NCBI GenBank assembly: GCA_027452145.1 | Contig: DAIDHB010000304.1 | Span: 54,538 to 118,537, forward strand | Length of the DNA: 64,000 nt | Direction: 5' to 3' | From: Planctomycetales bacterium | Lineage (GTDB): Bacteria > Planctomycetota > Planctomycetia > Isosphaerales > Isosphaeraceae | In this document: positions 42,944 through 51,994 of the stretch, piece after piece | Numbering within the stretch: position 1 is the first letter of the stretch | Layout of the letters: each line of letters begins with the position of its first letter | The notes under the pieces: generated by a model | The model's database searches: none | What the model was told of the DNA's origin: nothing | Seen by the model: the letters and a program-made list of their open reading frames with translations, nothing else | Position numbers and translations under genes: made by a program

Positions 42944-43684
42944 TCAGCCCGCGAGGGCGGCGAATAGGGCCTGGATCTCGTCGTCGACCTGGGCGGCGTC
43001 TCCGACGGTCGCCGCAATCTCCTCGCGGAGCAGGAGGCCATAGCGGCGCCGGAGGCGGTGGACCGCGACGCGGATGTTCCCTTCGGTGGTCCCCAGCCTC
43101 CGGGCGATCTCCGCGTAAGGGTCCGTCTCGGGGTCTCTCGTCAAGACGGCGATCAGCTCCTCGAACCGGGCCGACCGGCCCGCGTCCTCGTACTCGCGGC
43201 GGAGCCTGTCGACCACGCGGCCGAGAAGGGTCAGGGCCCAGGTTCTATCGAAGATCCGCTCCGCCGTCAGCGCGTGGGCGGGTTCGAGGACGTAGCGGCG
43301 CTCGGCGTCGAATGGGTCGATGGCGAGCCGAGGACGGCCCCCGCCGCGCTTGGCCGCGTTCTCCCGGTCGCGATCGCCGGCCAAGTGCCGGGCGCACACG
43401 GTGCGCAGGAAGGCGCGGAAACGGCCCCGGGCCGGGTCCGCCCTCGCGATCAAGTCGCGCTCCAGGACGTAGGCGAAGAAGTCCTGGGTCCGGTCCTGCG
43501 CCTGCTCGGGCGAGAAACCACGGTGACGTACGAAGGCGTAGATGGGGTACCAGTACGCCTGGAACAGCATCGACAGCGCCTCCCGGGCCTCCCCGTCGTC
43601 GCGGCCGGCCGCCGTGGTCACGCGGCTCCATTGCGTGGTGGGGAAGCGGGCCGGGGCGCGGCCCTCGGGTTGGAGTTGCGGCAT
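42944..43684 (-). CDS. ECF-type RNA polymerase sigma factor
   Basis: 246 aa. FPTTQWSRV starts the domain, followed by sigma region 2 (about 35-105, LFQAYWYPIYAFVRHRGF and AQDRTQDFFAYVLERDL) and a region 4 helix-turn-helix (about 185-235, YAEIARRLGTTEGNIRVAVH RLRRRYG). The FPTT-W start and the long linker between regions 2 and 4 fit planctomycete ECF groups associated with Ser/Thr kinases. No anti-sigma gene is adjacent; the kinase downstream is the probable regulator. Start ATG 43684 is preferred over longer open sequence upstream. Confidence 0.92.
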   Translation of the reverse strand: MPQLQPEGRAPARFPTTQWSRVTTAAGRDDGEAREALSMLFQAYWYPIYAFVRHRGFSPEQAQDRTQDFFAYVLERDLIARADPARGRFRAFLRTVCARHLAGDRDRENAAKRGGGRPRLAIDPFDAERRYVLEPAHALTAERIFDRTWALTLLGRVVDRLRREYEDAGRSARFEELIAVLTRDPETDPYAEIARRLGTTEGNIRVAVHRLRRRYGLLLREEIAATVGDAAQVDDEIQALFAALAG

Positions 43685-44551
43685 AATCGCCCCCTGAGGC
43701 AGTACGCGTGAGACAGGGTCCGCGGGAAAACTCCAACCGATTATTGCGTCGGAACGCAGCGGTGGCGAGAGCCCCGTAGTCGCCCGAGTAAATCCTCGTG
43801 TAGTGTCCCGGAACTTATGAAGCTTCTTTGGTTGTTGAAGGTGTTCTCTCAGGGAAAGAGAGGCGGTATGCGATCTCCTCGCCGCGAGGCGGCGCAGGAA
43901 ACCCTCCGGTTCTTCCCGCGGATTCAGCCGATACCGATTTAGGGGCGGCGAACCGGCTTGAGCTTTTCTGGTGCGCGGCGGCAGCGGCCCGGGGGACACT
44001 GCAACGACGGGTGACGAGGGCGGATTCCTTATGGTTGCACCCGCCCTCACAATAGGCGGAGCGCGGGCTCCAGATGGTTTGGGGCTCAAAAAAAAGCCGA
44101 ACAGAATCCCGCCGTCGCCGACCCGCATGACAACCGGTGAGCCAGGTCCGGATTTTGAACTCGTCCGGGCGCGTGCCGGAGCGCTCCGAATCGGACTGCC
44201 CATAACGACAATGCGCGGCGTGGAGAGGCCATGCGCGGTCAATTTGGAATGGCGGCACGACCCCCGATATAACCCTCGGCGTCGATGAGGAATTCTCGAT
44301 CAACCCGATGATCGCGGCCGATCGCAAAGGTCAATCCGGTGGGGTAACACCCGTGTGGGTTCAAGTCCCGCCTTCGATACTCTAGACTTTCGGCGAATGA
44401 CGGCGGTCCGTAGGCTGACCCGTGCCGAGTCGCGCGAGCCGAGGCGTCGCGGGTTGGATGCTCGCTCATGTGGTTCATGTCGCGACTGATCGAACCGCCG
44501 CCCGACGCGACACTGATGCGATCGAGGTGCGAGCGAGTCAAAGTTCCGAGC
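43685..44551. other. Gene-free stretch of about 870 bp with tRNA-like fragment
   Basis: No protein gene has support in either strand. It contains the tRNA 3' fragment at about 44330-44380. Around 43798-43820 is a TAGTGTCCCGGAAC word reminiscent of some transposon ends, but no matching inverted partner or transposase was found. Poly-A (CAAAAAAAAG, about 44088) is present near 44090. Confidence 0.55.
44330..44380 (+). tRNA. tRNA-like 3' fragment (class II, Leu/Ser type)
   Basis: A T-arm is complete: stem GTGGG (44356-44360) and CCCGC (44368-44372) around loop TTCAAGT. It is preceded by a variable-arm-like hairpin (GGGGTAACACCC), as in tRNA-Leu/Ser, and followed by a seven-base acceptor strand CTTCGAT plus discriminator A. 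A matching 5' acceptor strand (ATCGAAG) and D-arm are not found upstream, so the gene is truncated. The minus-strand translation RRRDLNPHG here is the well-known false peptide read antisense through such tRNAs. Confidence 0.55.
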
Positions 44552-46129
44552 CTATTTGCGCCGCTTGTCCCAGGTGATGTCCACGTCGTTTTTCTGCCTC
44601 GGCCCGGGCGTACTGCGGCCCTCCTCCACGTATCGTTCCATCAAGGCCGTGAGCTCTTTCACCTTGGCGGACTCGGACGCATACAGATTGTACTTCTGCG
44701 TCGGGTCCGCGGCGAGATTGTAGAGTTCTCCGGCTTCGGCATGGGCGGTATATCCGCGGTCTTTACGGAACCACGCCGGCTCGCCTTGTTTGCGATTGTC
44801 GTCGCCGGAGGGGGCGAAGATGAGCACCCAGTCGCCGCGGCGGATGGCGAAATTGCCCTGCCCGGTGTGATGGACCGTCGCTTCGCGGAGCGGTGCTTTC
44901 CGCTCTTCGCCGAGGAGGGCGGGCAGGATGTTGACGCTGTCCTCGCCGGCGTCGGCGGGCAGTTTGACATCGAACAAGGCAGCGAGGGTCGCCATCAGAT
45001 CGACGTGACAGACGGTCTCGTCGCACGTACCGCCCGCCTGGGCTTTCCCCGGCCGGCGGACGATGAACGGAACCCGGTGGCCGCCTTCCCAGGCGTCGCG
45101 TTTCGCCCCGCGCAGGGGGCCCATGCTCGCGTGCCCGAACTCTTTGATCCGGTCGTACACTCCGGGGTGGACCTCGCCGGAAACCTCCGGGCCGTTGTCG
45201 CTCGTGAAGATAACCAGGGTGTTGTCCGCGACGCCGCCGCTCTTCAACGCGTCCAGGACTTTGCCCACCACGTGATCGGTCTGCAAGACGTAGTCGCCGT
45301 AGAGGCCCGCCCTGCTCTTGCCCTTGAAATCGGCCGAGGGCACGACGGGATAGTGGGGCGAGGTGAGGGCCAGATAAAGGAAGAACGGCTTGCCTTGCTT
45401 CGCGTCCTGCGCGGCCGACTCGACGTACGCGACGGCGCGTCGTTCCAGCCCGGGCAGCACATCGACGAGTCTCCAGCCGGGGACCATCGGGCCGGGGATG
45501 TTGAAGGCGTCGCGCGCGAGAGGCGCGGCGATCGAGGGGATGCCGACGGTGCGGTCGTTCTCCAGGAAGCAGTAGGGCGGGAAGTTCGGGATATCGGTTC
45601 CAAAGTAGAGATCGAAGCCGCGAGCGGTCGGGCCGTTGGGGATCGGCCTGGTGAAGTCGCGCTTGCCGTCGGCACCGGGTCGGGGCCATCCCCAGCCGAG
45701 GTGCCACTTGCCGATGCACGCGGTGGCGTAACCCTGGGCGCGGAGCAACTCGGGGACCGTGAGGCGCGACTCCGCAATGAGCGGCGGCGCGAACGGTCCG
45801 ATCACATTCCTCTGCAGCCGCGTCCGCCACGCGTACCGGCCGGTGAGCAAGGCGTAGCGGCTCGGCGTGCAGACCGACGACGGCGAGTGCGCGTCGGTGA
45901 ACCGAACCCCCTCCCCGGCCAGCCGATCGATGTTCGGTGTGGGTAACTTCGACGCCGGGTTGTAACAGCCGACGTCGCCGTACCCGAGGTCGTCCGCCAA
46001 AATGTAGACGATGTTCGGACGCGACGGCGCCGCGGCTTGCAGCGTCTTCACCAGCGACCCCGGCATTGCCGCGGCGAAGGCGAGCAACAACGCAGCGGAA
46101 CGGCGTCGTACGGTTGACGTGCGGATCAT
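44552..46129 (-). CDS. Exported sulfatase (formylglycine-dependent)
   Basis: 525 aa. Signal peptide (about 1-33), then the sulfatase start PNIVYILADDLGYGDVGCYN with metal-binding Asp pair. The active-site motif is CTPSR at 87-91, where Cys87 would be converted to formylglycine by a sulfatase-modifying enzyme (not in this window); TGRYAWRT follows. GKWHLG and TSDNGPE motifs and a C-terminal DUF4976-like part (GELYNLAADPTQKYNLY) are present. It would cleave sulfate esters, probably from sulfated polysaccharides. The upstream gene (46152-47810) ends 22 bp before, so they form an operon. Confidence 0.95.
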   Translation of the reverse strand: MIRTSTVRRRSAALLLAFAAAMPGSLVKTLQAAAPSRPNIVYILADDLGYGDVGCYNPASKLPTPNIDRLAGEGVRFTDAHSPSSVCTPSRYALLTGRYAWRTRLQRNVIGPFAPPLIAESRLTVPELLRAQGYATACIGKWHLGWGWPRPGADGKRDFTRPIPNGPTARGFDLYFGTDIPNFPPYCFLENDRTVGIPSIAAPLARDAFNIPGPMVPGWRLVDVLPGLERRAVAYVESAAQDAKQGKPFFLYLALTSPHYPVVPSADFKGKSRAGLYGDYVLQTDHVVGKVLDALKSGGVADNTLVIFTSDNGPEVSGEVHPGVYDRIKEFGHASMGPLRGAKRDAWEGGHRVPFIVRRPGKAQAGGTCDETVCHVDLMATLAALFDVKLPADAGEDSVNILPALLGEERKAPLREATVHHTGQGNFAIRRGDWVLIFAPSGDDNRKQGEPAWFRKDRGYTAHAEAGELYNLAADPTQKYNLYASESAKVKELTALMERYVEEGRSTPGPRQKNDVDITWDKRRK

Positions 46130-46151
46130 CGGTGGTCGCCCACTCTCAGGT

Positions 46152-47810
46152 TTATTTTTCCGCGGCCTGTCGTACGACGATCGGCACGTAGCCGACCTCC
46201 AGGCCCTTGGGGGGCGACACGATCACCGCCGGATCGAGTTCGGCCAGCTTACCGACCCTGGGCGGCGGCAGGTACTCGCGCTCCTTGGTCCATGTCTTGT
46301 GCAACATCTCCACCCGCTTCTGGAGGTGCTCCCGCTCATCGGCGGTCAGGTCGGCGTTCATCAAGGCGGGTTGGTCGGCGAACCGGTACCAGTAGTAGGT
46401 GGCCACGCTGCCGTCGCCCAGCTTCGCTGTGAAGGGCCCCGCCGCCGGCCCCGGCGTCTTCCAGCAACTGCCGGCCTCGTCGGGAGTGACGTAGGGATTC
46501 CGGTCGGCGCCGACACGTTTCGGGAAATCCACTTTGGCCAGGCCGGTCTCGGCCGGCAGGTCCTTCGGGTTGACCGCCACCCACAGCTCCCGGTCGTTCT
46601 TGTCCTTCTCCAGGCGGTAGTACTCGGGAAGGGTGACGAGCGACTTGTCCTTCGCGTCGGCCCTCGTCACCGAGTCTTTGGCCCATTTGTAACCGTACGT
46701 GGCCTTATCGAGGGCGACGGGGGCGGCGAACGAACTCCAAGCGATCGGCGACCTCTTGTCGCCGGGAGTTCCGGAGTGATAGATCCGCCAGGTTGCCCCC
46801 CCCTGCCCGTCGAAGGTCGAGACGCTTGAGGCTTTCGGGTCGATCCGGCCGGACGCAGCCGGACCGCCGTCGAACCACGCCTGCACGCGGTCCCACAGCG
46901 CGGCCTTGCTGTAGGCGGTGATGCGGTGCAGCAGCGGCGAATTCCCGCTCGATTTCCCTGGGAACCGCGTGGGCGCGACTCGGGCGTAGGTATCCCCTTT
47001 CGCATCCTTGGCGATGTAGGCGGGGATGTGCTGGGTCTCCATCTGCACCGCCCTGTTCGGGTCGGACGGCCGGGTGTCGAGGAACATCCCCGCCAGCTTC
47101 GGGTCCTCGACGGTCGGCTTCGACCAGAAGTACGGCAAGAAGAATGTGGCCGGCCCCTTGAAGTTGCCGGTGTTGAGGAACAGGGTCCAACAATTGTTGC
47201 CGGTCGGCACGTCCTTGCCCGCGGTGGTCTTCTTGGGGGCGACGAGCGGCAGCGGCAAGTAGCCGTACCCGAAGAGTTCCCCGGACGTGCCCTGCTTGAG
47301 GTTGAGGCCGTCGGGCGGCCAGAGCAGCCACGGGCTGAGCTGGGCGATGGCGTAATGACCCTTCGGATTCTTCCAGTCGCGGCCCTTGCCGGCGCCGGGG
47401 CCGTTGGCCCACTCGCTGAAGTTCAGCGCGACCCCGCCCATGATGAACTTGGGGGTCTCGGTGGCGAACCGGGTGTCCCGCCACCAGCCGAGCCCGCCCT
47501 CGACGTCGGAGTAGAGATTCTTCGGCTTCGGCTCGTCGTAATGGGCGAACATCCAGGTGCCGAACAACCCGCTCTGGAACTCCTGCCCGGGATAGTTCTT
47601 CAGGAGCGGCCAGGCGGCTACGTACATCGAGTACCCGGCGTTGTAATTCTCAGGCACTTTGCCGTGAGGGACGATTAGATAGCCCGCCATCTCCGCACCC
47701 TGAGGAGTCGCCTCGTCCGCCGCGACATCAGTCGAATGCCCGACCCACAGGAGAGCCAGACACACCGGTAACACCACGTATCGGAAAACGTTCGGCACAA
47801 AAAATCCCAT
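46152..47810 (-). CDS. Exported protein of unknown function, operon with sulfatase
   Basis: 552 aa from ATG 47810. A signal segment (YVVLPVCLALLWVGHSTDVA) precedes a large, aromatic-rich soluble domain: YNAGYSMYVAAWPLLKNYPG, GTWMFAHYDEPKP, GGLGWWRDTRFATETPKFIM, NCWTLFLNTGNFKGPATFFL and GTPGDKRSPIAWSSFAAPVA. The C-terminal region has YYWYRFADQPALMNADLT. I do not recognise a family. The 22-bp gap to the sulfatase on the same strand and the shared export signal suggest a role in handling the same sulfated substrate, perhaps binding it (inference). Confidence 0.85.
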   Translation of the reverse strand: MGFFVPNVFRYVVLPVCLALLWVGHSTDVAADEATPQGAEMAGYLIVPHGKVPENYNAGYSMYVAAWPLLKNYPGQEFQSGLFGTWMFAHYDEPKPKNLYSDVEGGLGWWRDTRFATETPKFIMGGVALNFSEWANGPGAGKGRDWKNPKGHYAIAQLSPWLLWPPDGLNLKQGTSGELFGYGYLPLPLVAPKKTTAGKDVPTGNNCWTLFLNTGNFKGPATFFLPYFWSKPTVEDPKLAGMFLDTRPSDPNRAVQMETQHIPAYIAKDAKGDTYARVAPTRFPGKSSGNSPLLHRITAYSKAALWDRVQAWFDGGPAASGRIDPKASSVSTFDGQGGATWRIYHSGTPGDKRSPIAWSSFAAPVALDKATYGYKWAKDSVTRADAKDKSLVTLPEYYRLEKDKNDRELWVAVNPKDLPAETGLAKVDFPKRVGADRNPYVTPDEAGSCWKTPGPAAGPFTAKLGDGSVATYYWYRFADQPALMNADLTADEREHLQKRVEMLHKTWTKEREYLPPPRVGKLAELDPAVIVSPPKGLEVGYVPIVVRQAAEK

Positions 47811-48184
47811 GGGTGCTGAATCCTGGTCGTGGGTTGAGACTCCTCGCTCATCTCCCCCGTCGCGGGGGAGCGGCGACAAACCGTTTTGCACACGAGAGTA
47901 GAGCGCTCACGCCCCGGTCGGAGCCGTTGCCCGCGGGATCTCGCCGCCGGGGACACAGGTCGGGGCACGCATGCACCCATACCTCTCTTTATACCCGTCG
48001 CGCGCTCGCGAAAGAAGTCCCGCCCCCGAGCCGCCTTCGAATAATAAACGCGACGGCAGCGAAGCCGCGCGTAACGGTCCGCGCGCGGCCCTTCGAATCG
48101 ATCCGGTCACCGAGGCGTTCGTCTCCCGCCGTCGGCCGGCATGTTCCACACCATGCACGACCTTGAGAGCCGCGCGGACGAGCC
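47811..48184. other. Intergenic stretch between two minus-strand genes
   Basis: No gene. On the minus strand, GGTATAAAGAG (around 47986-47996) is a possible -10 for the sulfatase operon, but no matching -35 was found. The rest is GC-rich and unstructured. Confidence 0.45.
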
Positions 48185-49633
48185 TTATGACAGGATCGCC
48201 TTGACGACGTTGCCGTGGACGTTGGTCAGGCGTCTTTGGATGCCGTCGTGGTAGAAGGTCAAGCGTTTGTGATCGATGCCCAGCAGATGCAAAACGGTGG
48301 CGTGAAGGTCGTAGGTGGTGACCGGGTCGACGATCGAGCTATAGCCGACGGCGTCGGTGGCGCCGTGGGCGCAGCCCTTTTTGAGTCCCGCGCCGACCAG
48401 GACATTGGTGAAAGCTTGCGGGTGGTGGTCGCGACCTCGGCTCAGCGTGCCCTTGTCGGCCTGGGCGTACGGGGTCCGTCCAAATTCGGTGGTGATCATG
48501 ACGACGGTTGATGCGAGCAGGCCCCGATTTTTCAGGTCGCGGATGAGTCCGGCGATGGGGCGGTCGACGCGTCGGGCCTCGCCGGTGTGCGACTTGTAGC
48601 CGTTGCCGGTGATGTCGCCGTGAGCGTCCCAGGAGATGCCGTCGCCGGTCCAAAGCTGGACCATGCGGACGCCGCGCTCGACGAGTCGGCGCGCGATCAG
48701 GCAGTTGCGGGCCGTATCGCGGCAGTCGTCGCGATCGAGCCCGTAGAGCTTCTGGACGTGAGCGGGCTCCGCGGCGAGGTTCGTGGCCTCGGGGATCGCC
48801 GATTGCATGCGCGCCGCCAGCTCGTAGCTGCGGATGCGCGCCGCCAGCGGGTCGGTCTGCGTTTGCTCCTCGAGGTGGATCGCGTCGAGCTGTTTGATCA
48901 GTTCGAGACGGTCGCGCTGGACCTCCGCCGAAGCGCCGCCGGCGGGCTGGAGGTCGCGGACCGGCGAGCCGCCGCGGGTGTTGAAGGCGACCCCTTGATG
49001 TTCGGCGGGAAGGAAGCCGCTGGTCCAGTTGAAGACGCCTCCGGCCGAGTTCGGAATCCCGCGGGCATCGGGGAGCACGACGAAGGCGGGAAGGTCCTCG
49101 TTTTCGGTCCCCAAACCGTACGAGAGCCAGGACCCCATCGCCGGGAAACCCATCTGTCGGAAGCCGGTGTTCGCCTGAAAGATGCCGGGGATATGGTTCG
49201 CGGTCTCGGCGACCATCGAGTTCACGACTGTCAACTCGTCGGCGACGTCGGCGAGGTTGGGGAACAGGTCGGAGACCCAAAGTCCGCTCTGGCCGCGGCG
49301 TTTGAAGGGGTAGTGCGATTGGTGCAGTCGCCCGACCTTGCCGAAGAACGCGTCGGCCTGACCGAAGCTCGCGGGCATGTCCTTGCCGTGATACTTCTGG
49401 AGGTCGGGTTTGAAGTCGAACGAGTCGACGTGGCTCAAGCCGCCGCCGAGGAAGATGTGGATGACGTGCTTGGCCTTCGGCTCGAAGTGAGGGCCGCGAG
49501 GCCGCGTCGCGTCGGTCGTCGCCGCTTCGAGGAGGCCGCCGCGGAGCAGCAGGTCGGCCGCCGCGATCGCGGGCAAACCGAACGCCGCGTCCAGCAGGAA
49601 GTTCCGACGTGTCGTCTCGTTTCGTCGGTGCAT
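48185..49633 (-). CDS. DUF1501 family exported protein
   Basis: 482 aa. A twin-arginine-like start TTRRNFLLDAAFGLPAIAAA predicts Tat export. The body has HVIHIFLGGGLSHVDSFDFK near residue 58, LWVSDLFPNLADVADELTVV, NCLIARRLVERGVRMVQLWT, DAHGD, and EFGRTPYAQ, with HATVLHLLGIDHKRLTFY near the end, all DUF1501 features. It is the downstream gene of the DUF1549/1553 gene (21 bp gap), the standard planctomycete pair. Its enzymatic role is unknown although the fold is alkaline-phosphatase-like. Confidence 0.95.
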   Translation of the reverse strand: MHRRNETTRRNFLLDAAFGLPAIAAADLLLRGGLLEAATTDATRPRGPHFEPKAKHVIHIFLGGGLSHVDSFDFKPDLQKYHGKDMPASFGQADAFFGKVGRLHQSHYPFKRRGQSGLWVSDLFPNLADVADELTVVNSMVAETANHIPGIFQANTGFRQMGFPAMGSWLSYGLGTENEDLPAFVVLPDARGIPNSAGGVFNWTSGFLPAEHQGVAFNTRGGSPVRDLQPAGGASAEVQRDRLELIKQLDAIHLEEQTQTDPLAARIRSYELAARMQSAIPEATNLAAEPAHVQKLYGLDRDDCRDTARNCLIARRLVERGVRMVQLWTGDGISWDAHGDITGNGYKSHTGEARRVDRPIAGLIRDLKNRGLLASTVVMITTEFGRTPYAQADKGTLSRGRDHHPQAFTNVLVGAGLKKGCAHGATDAVGYSSIVDPVTTYDLHATVLHLLGIDHKRLTFYHDGIQRRLTNVHGNVVKAILS

Positions 49634-49654
49634 GGAGAGCTCCCGGGACCGGTG

Positions 49655-51892
49655 TCAGTTGAGGAAGAGGAACTCGTTCGTGTTGAACAGCGCGAGGCAA
49701 AACGGCTCGAGGCCGCGCCGCGCGACGAACGAGCGGCCCGCCTGGATTTCGCGCTCGTTGGGGGGGCGCGCGAAGGCCAAGCGCCAGGCGCGGTCGATCT
49801 GTTTGGCGACGTCGTCGCCCGCTTCGCGGCGGAGGCGTCCGGCGAACTTCTGGGCGCACTTCTCCATGAACACGTTGTTCGAGAGCGAGAGCGCTTGGAT
49901 CGGCGTGATGGTGCGCGTCCGCCGCGGAGCCATCACGGAGGGGTCGGGGCAGTCGAGCGATTCGAGCATCGGGTTGCCGCCCGACCGCGCCCAGAGCCGG
50001 TAAATCGTCCGGCGATTGACCTCGTCCGAGAAGTCGCCCGTGGGGTCGGCGAACTCGTGGTTGCCGTTCGCTCCGTTTCTGTTGAGCCGGACGTCGACGA
50101 AGCTCGGACCGCCGACGCGCGGGTTGAGCGCGCCCGAAACCGCCAACGTCGCGTCGCGGACGGATTCGGCTTCAAGACGCGTGCGATTGGCCCGCCAGAG
50201 CAGCCGGTTGTCGGCGTCGAGACCCTCGGCTCGCTCGTTTCGGACGCGGGATTCCTGCCTGTAGGCGGCGGAATTCACGAGCAGCCGGTGCATGCTTTTC
50301 ACCTTCCAACCCCCCGCCGTGAACCGCGTCGCCAAAAAGTCGAGCAGCTCCGGATGACTGGGTCGGCCGCCGTTGAAGCCGAAGTCGCTCGGGTTCTCGA
50401 CCAGCCCCTGACCGAAGTGGTGATACCAGAGCCGGTTCACGAAAACGCGCGCCGTCAAGGGGTTGCGCGGGTCGCTCAGGAGGCCGGCGAGCGCCGCTCG
50501 CCGCTTGGCCTCGGGAGCGTTCGGCGCCAGCCCGAGGTCGGCCGACAGCCCGGAGAGCGCCTTCAGCCCCGCGGGCGCAACCACCTCGCCCGGCTTGCGA
50601 TAATCGCCGCGCTCGAGGACGGCGTACGGCGGCGGTTGCCGCGGCATGATCACGTGCGCGACGCCCCCGAACGCGGGCCCGCCCGCGGGCGCCGCGAGCT
50701 TGATCTTGGAACGCTCCTCCTTCTCCTGGTTCACCCCCCCGAGCAAGGCGGCGACCTGGTAATACTCCTTCTGCGAGATCGGGTCGAACTTATGGTCGTG
50801 GCACCGCGCGCAGTTGATCGTCAGACCGAGAAAGGTCTGCCCGAGCGTGCCGACGAGATCCTCCAACTCGTCGAACCGCGTCGCCTTTTGCATCTCGGAC
50901 GACCCTTCGTAGTGAGCGACCTCGTCCCACGTGCCGCAGACGAGATAGCCGGTCGCGATCAAGGCGTCGAGCCGGTCCGGGTGCAAGACGTCGCCGGCGA
51001 TCTGATCTCGCACGAACTCGTCGTAGGGCAAGTCGCGATTGAACGCCTGTATCACCCAGTCGCGATAGCGCCACGCGTTGTCGCGGACGTGGTTCCGCTC
51101 GAAGCCTTCGCTTTCGCCGAACCGGACGACGTCGAGCCAGTGGCGGCCCCAACGTTCGCCGTAACCGGGCGAGGCGAGCAGCCGATCGACGAGCCGCTCG
51201 TAGGCGTCGGCGGCGGTATCGGCGAGAAACCTCTCGACGTCGTCGGGCTCGGGCGGCAGGCCGATCAAGTCAAACGAGAGCCGCCGGATCAAGGTCCGTC
51301 GGTCAGCCTCGGGGGCGGGGTGCAGACCGCTCGCTTCCAGACGCGCGAGCACGAACCGATCGACGTCGTTCCGCACCCAACGCGCATCGCGGACCGACGG
51401 CGGGGCGGGGTCGCGGACCGGCTGGAGCGACCACCAATCGTAGCCCCCGCGCCGCTCGGTCGTGACGAGGAACGGGTCGATTTCCTCAGTCCCCCATCGC
51501 GCGCCGTCGGCGATCCAGCGCCGCAGCCTCTGCTTCTCGGAGTCGCTCAAGGGAGGTCGATCGCGGGGCATCTCGCCGGAGTCGATGTACTCCAGCAGCG
51601 GGCTCTCGTCCGGCTTGCCCGGCACGATCACCGGCCCGTTCGCGCCGCCCGCGAACGCAGCCCTGGCCGTCGCGAGCGCAAGCTTTCCCTTCCGCAACGA
51701 TCGTCCGTGACACTCCAGACAGTGCCGCGCCAAAATCGGAGCGATCTCGGCGTCAAAAACCTTCGACGACGCCGAATCCCGCGGACGTACCGGCTGCGAC
51801 AACGCCGGCGCGACCCAAACGCACGTCGCCAGCATCGCCAAAAGCAGCCTAGTCGACGACGTCGTTCGCCCGGCGTTTCGCGGGTCCGGCAT
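49655..51892 (-). CDS. PSCyt1/DUF1549/DUF1553 exported heme protein
   Basis: 745 aa. Start ATG 51892 (GAGGAA 7 bp upstream) is preferred over a TTG 21 bp earlier. Signal peptide (about 10-32), then a planctomycete-type cytochrome domain with CLECH at 58-62 (heme ligation), DGARWG, DUF1549 (about 150-370, RWVRNDVDRFVLARLEASGL and RHWLDVVRFGESEGF), then DUF1553 (about 440-720, with NPLTARVFVNRLWYHHFGQG and FGFNGGRPSHPELLDFLATR). Likely a periplasmic or surface electron-transfer protein of unknown substrate, working with the DUF1501 protein encoded 21 bp downstream. Confidence 0.94.
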   Translation of the reverse strand: MPDPRNAGRTTSSTRLLLAMLATCVWVAPALSQPVRPRDSASSKVFDAEIAPILARHCLECHGRSLRKGKLALATARAAFAGGANGPVIVPGKPDESPLLEYIDSGEMPRDRPPLSDSEKQRLRRWIADGARWGTEEIDPFLVTTERRGGYDWWSLQPVRDPAPPSVRDARWVRNDVDRFVLARLEASGLHPAPEADRRTLIRRLSFDLIGLPPEPDDVERFLADTAADAYERLVDRLLASPGYGERWGRHWLDVVRFGESEGFERNHVRDNAWRYRDWVIQAFNRDLPYDEFVRDQIAGDVLHPDRLDALIATGYLVCGTWDEVAHYEGSSEMQKATRFDELEDLVGTLGQTFLGLTINCARCHDHKFDPISQKEYYQVAALLGGVNQEKEERSKIKLAAPAGGPAFGGVAHVIMPRQPPPYAVLERGDYRKPGEVVAPAGLKALSGLSADLGLAPNAPEAKRRAALAGLLSDPRNPLTARVFVNRLWYHHFGQGLVENPSDFGFNGGRPSHPELLDFLATRFTAGGWKVKSMHRLLVNSAAYRQESRVRNERAEGLDADNRLLWRANRTRLEAESVRDATLAVSGALNPRVGGPSFVDVRLNRNGANGNHEFADPTGDFSDEVNRRTIYRLWARSGGNPMLESLDCPDPSVMAPRRTRTITPIQALSLSNNVFMEKCAQKFAGRLRREAGDDVAKQIDRAWRLAFARPPNEREIQAGRSFVARRGLEPFCLALFNTNEFLFLN

Positions 51893-51913
51893 GGTCGAGT
51901 TCCTCGCACACAA

Positions 51914-51942
51914 TTGACACGCTGCTGGTATGCCAGTAGGAT
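51914..51942 (+). promoter_or_regulatory. Sigma-70-type promoter of the GntR gene with internal palindrome
   Basis: TTGACA (51914-51919), a 17-bp spacer and TAGGAT (51937-51942) fit a housekeeping promoter. The spacer ends with CTGGTATGCCAG (51925-51936), a near-palindrome with the TGGTATnCCA plan typical of GntR/FCD operators. Binding there would block the polymerase, so autoregulation is likely. The -35 box is 22 bp upstream of the divergent DUF1549 gene start, so the same site could control both directions. Confidence 0.7.
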
Positions 51943-51994
51943 CGAACTCATCTTATCGCGGTTCTCGATCGAAAACAAGTTCGCGGCCCGTCCC

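Noticed and set aside
43798..43820. Transposon-end-like TAGTGTCCCGGAAC
   Set aside because: No inverted partner, target duplication or transposase could be found nearby.
43815..44327. Minus-strand 170-codon frame after the ECF sigma gene
   Set aside because: No ribosome site, no family features, and it overlaps the tRNA-like region; codon pattern is not coding.
44239..44541. Minus-strand frame encoding RRRDLNPHG
   Set aside because: This is the known artefact of reading antisense through a tRNA; it was used as support for the tRNA fragment instead.
48587..51994. Very long plus-strand frame joined to the GntR gene
   Set aside because: It is antisense to the DUF1501 and DUF1549/1553 genes; the GntR protein starts at ATG 51995 after its own promoter.
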